This document shows positions 47,232-58,835 of a stretch of 64,000 bases of DNA, in pieces. The number at the start of each line of letters is the position of its first letter. Within the stretch, counting starts at the first letter, position 1. Source of the DNA: Planococcus citri (taxonomy: Eukaryota > Arthropoda > Insecta > Hemiptera > Pseudococcidae); NCBI RefSeq assembly GCF_950023065.1, contig NC_088679.1, positions 73,780,001 through 73,844,000 on the forward strand, in the 5' to 3' direction. The notes beneath the pieces are model-generated. The model searched no databases and was not told the DNA's origin. It saw nothing but the letters and a program-made list of their open reading frames with translations. The position numbers and the translations under genes are program-made.

Positions 47232-47880
47232 CAGGGTGTCTAACAAAATTTCAAAATGAAAAAAAAGGACTTGAAAAGGAGTTTTAGTATGTAGGACTTT
47301 CAGCAGGTCATTTTTCGATCACTTATGGAATTTTTTGTGGTGGGGGGGGGGGTAGATTTTTTTCAAGGTGGGAGGTTCAAAATTTTCATTTAAGTATTCA
47401 GCCAAAAGAATTTTAGCAGGACTTTCAACAGGACAGTTTTTGAACACTTGAAAATTGAAAATGAAAAAAAAAGCAAACGGGCACGAGCAATGTGATGGCA
47501 AAAGCTTTCGGAAATTAATATTCCGAGAGGCATAAAAACGATGGTATTCTAAACGGGCCCGAGCGAAGCGAGGGCGAAAGTTTTCGAAAATCAGCATTTC
47601 GAGAGGTACAAAAATAAAGTTTGTTTGTGTGATGAATTAGGTAATAATTTATGGTTTGCTTCAAAATTTTAAAATTTGAATTACTTATGATTTTTTTTGG
47701 AAATTTAAAACTAGAAAAAGAAAAGCTAACGGGCCCGAGTGAAGCGAGGGCAAAAGCTTTAGAAATTCAATATTTTGAGAGGTATGAAAACGATTTTTTT
47801 TTTGTGTAACAAGTTACCTATATTTTGCTACAAAATCTTAAAATTTAAATTACGATTCAACACCCCAATTCAAAAAAAAA

Positions 47881-47915
<35 letters not shown>

Positions 47916-48360
47916 GAAATTTAAACTTGAAAAAGAAACGCAAACAAATCCGAGTGAAGCAAGGCTAAAAGTTTTCAAATTTTCATGTTTTGCAGAGAAA
48001 TAAAAAAATTCTGTAAAGAAGGAGAAGTTTATTTTTCTGATTCAAACTTTGAACATTTCTTGAATTCAAACAATAAGTCACTTATGTGGAAAAAAAGAGC
48101 AAATAGCCCGAGCGAAGCGAGGGCAGAAGCTCACAAAAATGTGTGATTCGAGTTCTAAAAAAGTCGACAAATGAGCCTTATTCTATGTACAAGTTCAAAA
48201 TTCCGGAAAAAAGGGGAAAAAATCGAAAATTTGGAAGTCATTTTGAAAAAAAAGGACTTTTGTACAAAATTGTTGAAAAAAAAGGACACTAAAAGGACAA
48301 AAAGGTGTCATAGGCAAAAAAAGGACTTAAGTAGGATAAATAGGAGTGTTAGACACCCTG
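47232..48360. mobile_element. hAT-like non-autonomous element, 8-bp TSD, internal GC-rich repeats
   Basis: Ends CAGGGTGTCTAACA and its exact complement TGTTAGACACCCTG. GCATATAA flanks both sides (47224-47231 and 48361-48368). The interior is non-coding and carries four or five ~150-200-bp repeats, each centred on GGCCCGAGCGAAGCGAGGGC (near 47555, 47728 and 48105, with degenerate ones near 47475 and 47945), and a long A tract near 47875-47897. Confidence 0.88.
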
Positions 48361-50317
48361 GCATATAATAACTCCAACGCCGATAAGTTTCGTAGATACA
48401 TTCAGTCTAAAGCCAGTAAGTAATTTTTTTACAGATTCTGCAGTCAATGCTAATTCCATCGATTCTTCAGTAACTTATTCCGGTTACTCTGATACAAAAA
48501 TCATGAAAATTCACCGAATCATCAGTGAAAATCTAGATCGCGCTAATTGCATCATATTGGTGGTACTGGTAACCAAAGTCTACAGTAAATAAATGAAAAC
48601 GGTTCATTAACCTAGCGAATTTTCACCGGATGGGAATCAAAATGTCAGCGGGGGACTCGATTTTAGATATTGTTATCATTACTTACAAAAGTCTGCTACC
48701 TAATAATCAGTGAGAATCTATTGATTCACAGTACATACAAATACAATGCGGAGAATTGAAATATTATCATAATATTCATAATATTTGCTTTATTGCGCTG
48801 AGATTAGAAGAGAAATGTGGATCAAAAAATGAATTTGAAATTTGAAAACCGAGCAAATCATACTAAGATCATTTCAACTTTATCAAGCCGATGGGAAACA
48901 GCGATAATGACATGGAGTAGAATCCAGAATAAATTTGCTCAGAAGGCCTATCTAGATGAAGTAAGTTGAAATTTAAAATTAGCGTGTTTAAAAATACCAC
49001 AGACAATATGACTGTTTCAAAACCTGCTACCTAATTAAATACCTAATCAGCGAGAATCCAGGATGGTCAGGACTTTTTTTTATTTTCACTTCATCACTCA
49101 GTCAATAATAGTTTTCAAGTTATGTTGATGATACCATCAGAAATTTTGAACTTTTCCCTAGATTTGGACATAGTACTCACCTTACCATACTCTAAAGTAA
49201 TGAAGTAAGTTGAAATTTAAAATTAGCACGCTTGAAAACACCGCCAATTATAAACGACAGGATTTCTCTAACTTTTTCTAAAACTTGCTCAGCTTAGCTT
49301 TTATACCAAGACAATGAGAGTTGAAATTTTGAAATCAGCACAATTGAGAGCGTGACAAACGATATGCCAAGTAAATTTGTAATTTCAAAGTTGATCAATC
49401 AAAAGAGTGGTTTAAATTTTTTTGAAATTACTCGTACTCCTGATTAGGCTACCTTTGTGAAATAGAAAGAACACCGCCCAAGGAAATTTCAGCAAAATTG
49501 GAAAACTTGAACCCATACCAAGACTGATTATGCTTGGAATGACCCAAAATTTCAACAATTCTTCAGCGAGCGACTCGATTTTGGATATTGTTCCAAGCAG
49601 AATGCCGGAAATTGGGAAATTTACTGGTACAAATTCATGTAGGTTGATTGCAGGGTCCCAGGAACTCGTAACAGAAAAATGAATCTGAAATTTGAAATCA
49701 GCTCTTCTGAAACCTCATTATCATTAAGTCACGTGTCGCACGATTCTTCGAATAGGTTAAGAAGAATACCTCATTAGAAGAATGTATTTCAATTTGTTCA
49801 GACGACCCGTATAAATTAAGTAAGTTGAAATTTAAAATTTGCGCATTTAAAAACATCACAGACGATATATACAACTGTTTCAAAATTTTAAAAATTGGTG
49901 GGCCGATGATGAAACCCCAAGATTGCAGCACGAACACATTACATTCAGTCAAAAGTCAATAAAGCCTGTAAGTAATTTTTACAGATCCTGTATTCAATGC
50001 TTATTCCATCGATTCTTTAGTAACTTATTCCGGTTACTCTGACACAAAAATGGTAAAAATTCACCGAATCCTCAGTGAAAATCTAGATCGCCCATTGAAT
50101 CAGTATAGTGGCAGTGGTAACCGAAATCCTGACTGAATAAATGAAAACGGTTCATTGACCTAGTGAATTTTCGCCCGATAGGAATTGAAATATCAGCAAT
50201 CTCTCGCTACTCGCTAGCAAGTAACTCAATGTTGGATAGGTATTACATTAGGTACTCAAAACTGACGAAAATCTACCAAGTAAATAATCAGTGAGAATCC
50301 ATTGATTCACAGTACAC
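48361..50317 (+). repeat. Higher-order repeat array, segment 12
   Basis: Donors: A-like 49205 (with a C-type TGAAG end); C 48961, 49820; D 48416, 49967. The C block at 48941-49060 shares with 14488-14608 a deletion that joins it to the D tail. The C-up frame at 49640-49820 keeps its length modulo 3 (RKMNLKFEISSSETS to FVQTTRIN) but has in-frame stops. Confidence 0.86.
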
Positions 50318-50484
50318 AGAGGAGAAGGTACAATTATGGAACAAGGTATAAATATGGACCCCCCCCCATGGTTTAGTGTACAACTACTAGCGCTATGGTC
50401 ATGCTGAGTACTAAAAATTATACTAGTGGTGTAGTATCGATGATCCAAGTACTTATTTCGGATCCATGCAAACTTGGGCGTCTC

Positions 50485-51815
50485 CAATACCACCTATAGT
50501 AAAAGGCCTGAGCGCTGTTTTGTGACGTCATCGCTATGAGGGATTACTTACATATCTATTGTATCTAAATACACTATGATATGAATGAAAAATACACTCG
50601 AACGAATTAATTCCTGTGAAAATTTTTATTTTTCATATTTTATTCACATGAATAATGAATTTAAGATCACTAAGGAATGATTTAAATGAAAAAAAAAATG
50701 AAAAAATGAGGTGATAAACAACACTGTTTTTCAACATTAAAGATGGAAGTTATGCATAGACACGACAAAATTATGCCTTCTGGAAGATATTACAAAACTC
50801 ACTGGTGAACTATAATGAATAATTGTCGAATTTGTCCAAATCCCACTAAATTAAAATGATATCAACTCTAATTCCAATGTGTGTATTCCATTTCCATTTT
50901 CAACTACAGGTAAAAAACCATCGGACAGGTATAACTGTTTAGTTTCTTCAGCAGTGATATGATCGATAAAAACGATTTCTCTGATTTTGCTGACCAACTT
51001 GAGTGATAAATTTGATGATTCGAACACTTTCAGCAAATTGGTTTGAGATTTTGATGGTTTCTTGATCAGATATTGTAGTTGGATGGTTGTATTCACTATC
51101 ACTATGCAGGTTTAAAACTCATTGTAGATTTTATGGTGCACTATTCATTTCACTGCAACGTTATTCGAGTAAAACACAGGCACTAGTACACATCAGTTTT
51201 CATTTTTATTCACTTCACAAGATATCTACTATAGACACTGGACCTGCATATAAGACAACCAACTGGCAGCCATCTTGGCAAAATATCCTGTGTAACGCAA
51301 ATTTATCCCGCTGGGTGCTCTTCGCAGCGCTGTACTTCAATTCTGCAGGCAAGAGGGAAAAGGAAGGGTTGTGTAGTCTGGAAGGAACTCCTGGGTGCGC
51401 CAGAATTGAAGTACAGCGCTGCGAAGAGCACCCAGCGGGATAAATTTGCGTTACACAAGTTTTCTTTACCGTTTCCGTTCCCCTCGGCCTGCAGTTGGTT
51501 GTCTTATACGCAGGTCCAGTGTCTATAATATCTACACATCCAAATCACACAACAGTCACAACACAGATTGCAAAAAATTCACTTTTGTACAAAAATAAAG
51601 TAATCCAACACCACCAGTAGTTAAAAACAACAATATTTCATCACTGTACTACATTTTAGAACGAATATTAATTAAAATGTCATCATTTTAATAACTTTTT
51701 CAACGAAAGTTTTACTCAATTTCACGAATTCGCCATTTAAAGATACCTACGTTAAAATTGATGTCAGAAGGTGATAATGATTCAGCGCTCAGGCCTTTTA
51801 CTATAGGTGGTATTG
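50485..51815. mobile_element. Inner DNA element, ~32-bp TIRs, 7-bp TSD
   Basis: Ends CAATACCACCTATAGTAAAA (continuing GGCCTGAGCGCT) and the exact complement at the right; GCGTCTC on both sides (50478-50484 and 51816-51822). It carries a minus-strand open frame (50851-51102, 83 codons, ending NGIHTLELELISF) that has no domain I recognise and might be a captured fragment. A long hairpin lies inside. Confidence 0.8.
51222..51538. repeat. Long hairpin, third nesting level
   Basis: Arms: GATATCTACTATAGACACTG and its complement at the outside; GCGCTGTACTTCAATTCT and its complement at the inside, with a ~55-nt loop rich in G and A. The inner ~60 bp of the arms are nearly perfect. The open frame 51087-51443 merely crosses it. 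Confidence 0.85.
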
Positions 51816-52594
51816 GCGTCTCTCATCAGCAATTGTTTTTTTTTGCGCATTATTTTCTTCCCAATGGAAAATTTTACAAGTTTTTCATTTGGTAATTCAT
51901 CAACTTCAAATAAAGTTTGGAAAAAAAATATTAGCGAAGTAAGTAAGTAGCTTACAATGTGTACTTTCAAAATATACTTTCATATTTGTCTTTACTTCAA
52001 CTGATTTTCATAATTTTTTTCATTTTTCATAAACTGAGCCAATTTTTTGCATGGGTATACGTACATATGGACCCCTAAAATTTTTTACCTAATTTTGATT
52101 CAATATTTTTTAGAATGTCGAGAAAAGTGTTATTAACAAAGAAGACAAGTCCAAAGTGTCGAAAATGGGACCATGACTTTTTCATTTTTCGCAAAGTTAG
52201 CCTATTTTTTGCATGGGAATAAATATGGACCCCTAAATTTTTATTTCATCTAATGTTGATTCAATGGTTTTTAGAATACAGAGAAAAGAAGTCAAGTCCA
52301 AAGCATCGAAAAACATCTTTAAATAAATTTTTGTTCAATTTTCTGAACTTTTTATTCATTTTTTGAGGGGGGTCCATATTTGTACCAGAGTCCATATTTG
52401 TACCACTTTATGTCACTTTTCTAAATTTAAAATTCCTCCATGAGTTTTCAACAAAAAAAAAAAAAAAAATTTTTTACACAATATACTAGAGTTTTTGGCC
52501 TTTTGAATGGTATATTCGAAAAAAAATTTGATAATTTTTTCTACCCTTTGAAGCCAAAAAGCTAGAGGGGGTTCATATTTATACCTTCTCCTCT

Positions 52595-55500
52595 ATCTAC
52601 CAAAGCGAATCAAAAAATGAATTCGAAATTTGGAATCAGCGAGACCCAACGAATCATACATTAGGGCCCATAAGTTAGATCCAGAAGACCCGTATCATAA
52701 AAGTAAGTTGAAATTTAAAATTAGCACGCTTGAAAACACCACAAATATTATAAACTGAATTCGGACATCAAGTTTTTCCGTTTTTCTTTTTTTTTATTCC
52801 CCAATGGAGAAATAGGTTATTCGCTATGTATTGTGAATATTCAAGCTATTTTCCAAATTATTTTGGTCTGCAAAAAATATTTCAAAAAAAAATTAAAAAC
52901 GCCCGATTTTGACAGCTTTTTTACAAACATCTATAAAAATGTTGGAAAAACGATAAAACGAATACTCGAAATATTCAAAATTTCAAATTATTCGAATACC
53001 TATTACCTATTTGGGGTTCTCAATACTTAATCTGACACATATTTACTTATTTTATTGATCGATGGATTGGATTTCGGATATGCCTCATTTACTCACCTGA
53101 AACACAACATAAACAGATCATTTAGATAACTTCGGAGATGAATATAAACAATTGATAAATATATCATACTCGTATCATAGAAGTCTACTTCAATTTATAA
53201 TAATATTCCTAGCGAAAAATTAAAGAATCTACTCGGTTGTCCTTTCAACACCCTGAAAAAGGATACCCAATGAACGACGCCCAACTTTTTCAATGTTTCA
53301 AAAATTCGTAGGGTGATTGCGGGTTCCGAGGTACTCGGTATCAGAAAAATGAATCCGAAATTTGAAATCAGCTCTTCTGAAACCTTAATAAATCACAGGT
53401 CACATGATTCTTTAAATCGGCTAACATAAGAAGAAATTTCACCATAAAATACGAATACGATGGTAGCCAGTTCAGAAGGCCCGTAATGAAGTAAGTTGAA
53501 ATTTAAAATTGGCGCATTTGAAAACACCACAAACAATACCACTGTTTGAAATATTTAAAATTGGTGGCCCGATGGTGAGGCCGAAGGACTAGGGGAGAGG
53601 TAGGATGGTCTGGACATTTTTTTTAAATTTTCACTTCACTAAGTTAATAATAGTTTTCGCATCAAAAAAGCTAGTTGAAATTTAAAATTAGCACGTTTGA
53701 AAACACCGAAAATTATAAGCGACAGGATTTCTTCAACTTTTTCCAAAACTTGCTCAGTATAGCTTTTATACCAAGATAATTAGTTGAAATTTGAAATCAG
53801 CACAATTGAGAGCGTGACAAACGATATATGCCAAGTAAATTTGTAATTTCAAAGTTGATCATCAAAAGAGTGATTTAATTTTTTTTGAAATTACTCCCGA
53901 AAGGCTCCCTTTTGGAAATAGAAAGAACACCACCCAAAAAAATATCAACTAAATAGGTTAACGATTCTTCAGAGAGCGACTCAATTTTGGATATTGTTCC
54001 AAGCAGAATGCCGGAAATTTACTGATACCTACAATTCAAGTTCGTGTAGAATTAAAATAATCATAAATTATGCATTGCTACACTGTAAAGAGGAGGAGGA
54101 CGATCCAAAGGTGAATGGGCAAGCCGACGCGTCACTGTAAGTTCAGAATGCCTGTATAAAAAAAGTAATTTGACATTTAAAATTAGCGCGCTCGAAAAAA
54201 ACACAAACCATAAATAGGTTGATTGCGGGGTTCGAGGAACTCGGTATCAGAAAAATGAATCCGAAATTTGAAATCAGTTCTTCTGAACCTCAATAAATCA
54301 TGGGTCACACGATTCTGTGAATGTATAAGCTAACATCGAATCACAGCTCGGACTAATTTGTTCAGAAGGCTCGAATTATTAATGAAGTAAGTTGAAATTT
54401 AAAATTAGCGCGTTTAAAAACACCACGGCCGATACGACTGTTACAAAATTTTAAAAATTGGTGGGCCAATTGTGAGCCCGAAGGACTACTGAAAAGTATC
54501 ATACATTTTACATTCAGTCAAAAGTCAATAAAGCCAGTAAGTAATTTTTTACACATTCTGCAGCTAATGCTAATTTCATCGATGAGCAATCAGAATAAGT
54601 ATTCTGGTTACTCTGACACAAAATTGATAAAAATTCACCGAATCATCAGTGGACATCTGAATGGCCAATTTCATCAAGTGGTTACCAAAGTTCTGACTGA
54701 ATATAAATGAAAACGGTTCACTGACCTAGCGAAATTTCACTTGATAGGAATCGAAATGTCAGCGAAGGACTTGATTTTGGATATTGTTACTAAAAACTGC
54801 CAAAAAACTGCTTATTAAATAGTTAATCGGTGAGAATCCATTGATTTACAGTAGGTACATACCTTTCTATTATCTACTCGTACTTGTACTGCAATAATGA
54901 ATTTGAAAATTGGAATCAGCTTCCCAGAAGAAATTCAAAACAATGAACCCAATGCTAAAATAAATCCAGAAGACCAGTAGGGTTATCAAAAAAGTAAGTT
55001 GAAATTTAAAATTAGTACACCTGAAAATACTGCAAATTATAAACGACAGCAGCTCAGTCATTATCTTCTATCAAGACAATGAGGTGAAATTTTAAATCAG
55101 CACTATTGAAAACGTGAAAATTGGTAATTTCAAAGTTGATCAAAATAATGAGGCAAATGTTTTTGAAACCACTCTCAATTACCTTTAGTACACCGCGAAC
55201 AGATTTTCCTCGAATTGCAGCAATCACGAGCAATTTAAGACAACAAAAGTGAACATTACGATACAACAAATTTTAAACAAAAAAAATCGGAAATTTTAAA
55301 GATAGTTTAGAATGCCCGTACCTATATTTAAAAAGTAAGTTGACATTTAAAATTAAGAGTCCCGTAGTGCAAACGTTGTCAGAAAAACACTGTCAGCTGA
55401 CACCATCTCTCTAGTATAGCTTCTATCAAGTGCTTACGTGCCGGGTATTTTAAGCCAATGGAATACCGTGATGGGGGACGAAGACCTTCGAAATTGATCA

Positions 55501-55822
55501 GAAATTAAAAATCAGCCCTACTGAAACCTCAATAAAGAGTCAATAAAGCCAGTAAGTAGATATTTGTTTTACAGATTCTGCAATCAATGCTAATTCCATC
55601 GATTCTTCAGTAACTTATTCCGGTTACTTTGGACACAAAAATGGTAAAAATTCACCGAATGATCAGTGAAAATCTAGATCGTAAATTCAATCACTAGTAG
55701 TACCTATAGTGGAAAGTAACCGAAGTCTTGACTGAACAAATGAAAAAGGTTCACTGACCTAGTGAATTTTCACCCGATAGGAATTGAAATACAGTATCAG
55801 ATAGGGATTCGATTTTAGATAT
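52595..55822 (+). repeat. Higher-order repeat array, segment 13
   Basis: Donors: A 52703, 53668 (lost, GCTAGT), 54994; B 54165, 55335; C 53491, 54387; D 54537, 55552. Contains the second copy (52753-53269) of the non-array segment described at 15798. In the units here several monomers are missing, so spacing is irregular. Confidence 0.85.
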
Positions 55823-56080
55823 CGTCGGCCTAAGTGCAATTCCTTGGAAGTGCCACATGTAAATAGAGACTTGTGTAAGAAGCGCCTCATCGCATGTATT
55901 GCTTTCTATGGGACAAAACCTTCAACTCAAAGGTAGGTAGTGTTGTCCACACCAAAACACAGTACCTACCCCAGAATTGAAGGTTTTTACCCAATAGAAA
56001 GCGCTACAGGCGATTAAGCGCTTCTTACACAAGTATCTATTTACATGTGGCACTTACAAGGAATTGCACTTAGGCCGACG
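55823..56080. mobile_element. Foldback MITE, ATAT-flanked
   Basis: 258 bp with ends CGTCGGCCTAAGTGCAATTC and its complement; complementarity extends ~100 bp on each side (CTTGTGTAAGAAGCGC, CCACATGTAAATAGA). ATAT flanks both ends. Array copies read GATATTGTTACTC here without it. Confidence 0.85.
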
Positions 56081-56910
56081 ATATTGTTACTCAAAACTGA
56101 CGAAAATCCGCAAATTAAATACCCACCTAATCAGTGAGTAGGTAACCATTGATATAGGTTCAGAAGCACCGTATCAAAAAAGTAAGTTGAAATTCAAAAC
56201 TAGCACGTTTGAAAATACTGTCCGTAAATTATAAACGAAGGGATTCCTTCAATTTTTTTCTATAATTTGTAGAGTAATTGCACAGCCCAAGTAGCTTCTA
56301 TCCAGACAATGCGTTTAAATTTGAAATCAGCACTATTGAGAACGTGACAAATGATATCCCAAGTCAATTTGTAATTTCAAAGTTGATTAAAACCGTACCT
56401 ATTGATTTCTCGTTTCAAGTTCAGAATTCCCGTAATAAAAAAGTAAGTTGACATTTAAAATTAGCCTTAGAGGGCTCGAAAATGCAACAAACCATATATG
56501 ACGCCCAACTTTTTCAATATTTCAAAAATTCGTAGGTTGATTGCAGGTTTCGAGAAACTCGGTTTCAGAAAAATGAATCCGAAATTTGAAATCAGCTCTT
56601 CTGCAAACTCAATAAATCACGGGTTCCACGATCCCTTGAATAGGTTATAAGAATTACCCAACGTATGTACAAAGACAAGGTATTAAACAATTTGTACGAG
56701 TATTAATTAAGTAGGTAAGTTGAACTTTTAAATTTGCGCATTTAAAAACATCACAGACGATACGACTATTTCAAAATTTTAAAAATTAGTGGGCCAATGA
56801 TGAAACATAAAGATTGCAGCACATCACATTCAGTCAAAAGTCAATAAAGCCAGTACGTAATTTTTTACACATTCTGCAGTCAATGCTAATTCCATCGATT
56901 CCTCAGTAAC
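56081..56910 (+). repeat. Higher-order repeat array, segment 14
   Basis: Donors: A 56182, B 56443, C 56711/56715 (GTAGGTAAGT), D 56854 (GTACGT). All four cassette blocks are present in 700 bp because the intervening monomers are shortened. The D block is cut by the next insertion at CCTCAGTAAC. Confidence 0.86.
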
Positions 56911-58170
56911 TAGAAAAGAAAATCCAACACTCCAACTGGAGAAAGATAGAGACCAAATCAAATGGGATCTTCACCCTAGAAGAATTAGAGGACGATCTGT
57001 TTAGACAATACCCACAGTTTGCCCTGGCCCATTGTGTCAGCAGGGATTTCAGGATGTCCAAGGGCATTGCGCTCCTATTTAAACGAGCCTTCGGCAACCA
57101 GGATACTCTGAAGTCAAGGGGTGCTAAGGTTGGTAAAGTAGTTGAGCTCAAAAAAGGTGGAAATTACATCCTTTATGCCAAAGAACAGTAGAATGATAAG
57201 CCATCAATCAAGGACTTTGTAACAACGATAAAAGCACTTGCTGCCAAATGCGACAAACTTAAGATTAAAAAAGATAGCAGTACCAAGACTAGGGTGTGGT
57301 CTGGATAAACTAGAGTAGCCAACAGTGAAACAATCCATCATCAAATGCTTCAGGGACCACCCAGTTACTGTCAGAGTATGCACCCAGAAGGAGTAACAGC
57401 TTCAATCCTGATCTATCAACCAAACATCGACCAGTAGAAGCCCTGTAAATAACCCATTAAAATGCATTACCTCAAGCTGTAAATATCAATGGTTAGATTT
57501 TTCAAAACTTATGCATGCCCAAATATAGTATTCTTCTCAAAACCATAAGCTTAAATTAATTTAGTGTGGGTTTCTTTCTTGTATTATAATTTCTCAATTT
57601 CTTTTCTGTTTTATAATGCTGTATCCTACATATTTTCCTACATTTTTCAGCCTATAATAATTAGTCATATCTAGTATTGTACTCTTAAGTCCAATTTGAG
57701 AGGCTGGTGTAAAGCCCTTAGCAAGTGCACCAGCCTCCTAGAAAATGCCCCACCCATATCCGAAACTCGTGTAATGCAAAGGGGAGACCAACACTTGTTG
57801 ACCCCCCCCCCTAGGCACCAAATTCTCCCCCCAAAAATCCTTTTCCCATGACGGGTTGGGGGACTCGTCTACCTGATGGGCATGCGTGAATAACGAAGCC
57901 TAGTAGGGTGATTGGGCCCTTGCCAACCTCCTAGGGGGTATGGGTCGGGTCGTGGTGGATAACCTGTCTTTCCTCTCTCCTCCCTCCCCCAGCATCTTAG
58001 ATCTGGGATTAGGGATACATTAAGATAATACATTATGTTTATATTTAGTCTTAGATTTAAGATGTAAATAAATATGTTTATTTGAAAAAAAAAACCGGTA
58101 CCTTGTGTGTCTGGGGAACCAAAAAAAATTAAAAATTAAAAATTAAAAAAAAACTCAATCAACTTTAACA
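56911..58170 (+). mobile_element. Polyadenylated insertion carrying a macrodomain sequence
   Basis: It interrupts a D block at 56910 and ends with GTAAATAAATATG...AAAAAAAAAA (58064-58095) and a further ATTAAAAATTAAAA run. The 5' part codes a macrodomain (separate entry), then ~500 bp without frame, then GC-rich DNA with CCCCCCCCC and GGGTTGGGGG runs (57740-57990). A stem-loop (GAGGCTGGTG / CACCAGCCTC) lies at about 57709-57741. The shape suits a retrotransposed RNA: a LINE 3' end or a retrocopy. No reverse transcriptase frame is left. Confidence 0.6.
56916..57308 (+). pseudogene. Macrodomain (OARD1/TARG1-like ADP-ribosyl hydrolase) pseudogene
   Basis: The frame reads GIFTLEELEDDLF, then FALAHCVSRDFRMSKGIALL and FKRAFGNQDTLKSRGAKVGK, then VVELKKGGNYILYAKEQ, TAG, and in the same frame NDKPSIKDFVTTIKALAAKC. 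ALAHCVS-D-RM--GIA--FK--FG is the hallmark of the OARD1/ALC1-like macrodomain branch, which removes ADP-ribose from acidic residues. The TAG at 57189 splits it, and the C-terminal third (the GxGLD region) is missing, so it cannot give a complete domain. No start codon in frame upstream. Confidence 0.75.
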
Positions 58171-58835
58171 AACTACAAACAGATTTTCTTCGAGTTGCAG
58201 CAATCACAAGCAATTAGATTAGACCACAAAACTAGGCAGTAAATTTTCAACTGTGGAAATGGAAAGAACACTACTCAAAAAAGTAGGTACTTACTTAAAA
58301 TAACTGGAATTCTAAACCCAACCAGGCCCATTATTTAAAAAGGTATGGGTAAGTTGATAGGTATTTAAAATTGGCCTGCTTGAAAATAACACAAAACACA
58401 ATAAATGATGCAATTTTATCAATATTTCAAAAATTTTTAGGTTGATTGCGAGCTCTGATGAGGAACTTGTATCAGAAAAAAAAAACATGTTTGAAATCAT
58501 CGGTATTTTTACAATTGACCAAAATTAAGGTACCTAGTAGAATTTTCCTCTTCAGGTGCTGCTGAGTTCCCAGAACAAAATAATAAAATACCTAATATTC
58601 GAATGTAAATAATTCAATGTGTAAAAAAATGTAGACAGGTAAGTAATTTTTTTTAATTTTTACAATTTGATTGCGTTACATGAAATATAGCTACGTGAAT
58701 AATTTCTTCAATCCAACTCCCTTATATCAACAAATGAAAAATTTAGGTCATTCTGGAGCCTCCAGTAATCGATATACGCTTATTGGAAACTCTCTGGACA
58801 GTTTTCGTTACACATTTTGATTGAAAACTCGATTT
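58171..58835 (+). repeat. Higher-order repeat array, segment 15 (end of array)
   Basis: Resumes in the middle of an A unit (CAAACAGATTTTCTTCGAG). B block with GGTATGGGTAAGTTG at about 58349; GAEI-type block at 58554; NNFFNP block at 58693. No array monomer was recognised after about 58835. Confidence 0.8.
58693..58812 (+). pseudogene. NNFFNP-type exon copy 3
   Basis: Open for about 39 codons: NNFFNPTPLYQQMKNLGHSG, ASSNRYTLIGNSLDSFRYT. It follows a GTAAGTAATTTTTTTTAATT donor-like intron start at 58640 with ~50 bp to the frame. Best preserved of the three copies. Confidence 0.45.

Larger units (their letters stand above)
50318..52594. mobile_element. Outer DNA element of a nested set
   Basis: Ends AGAGGAGAAGGTA...ATAAATATGGACCCC at the left and GGGGTTCATATTTATACC with TTCTCCTCT at the right form imperfect terminal inverted repeats. 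GGTATAAATATGG-like motifs recur inside (52060, 52210, 52380, 52395). The array D block continues on both sides (CACAGTAC / ATCTACC). A second element (50485-51815) sits inside it. No transposase seen. Confidence 0.65.

Noticed and set aside
51087..51443. 118-codon plus-strand frame
   Set aside because: It crosses the arms and loop of a long hairpin; the second arm is the complement of the first, which explains the lack of stops.
935..58835. CRISPR-like reading of conserved repeat plus unique spacer
   Set aside because: Cassettes are 1 per several hundred bp, four different repeat types are involved, cassette length varies from about 10 to 60 bp, and the setting is an insect-type nuclear genome with translated repeats. 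No cas genes.
935..58835. Kinetoplastid-like guide RNA or snoRNA array
   Set aside because: Motifs such as ATGATGA and CTGA occur in D blocks but not in the order and spacing of box C/D RNAs; the conserved blocks make better sense as coding and splice sequence.
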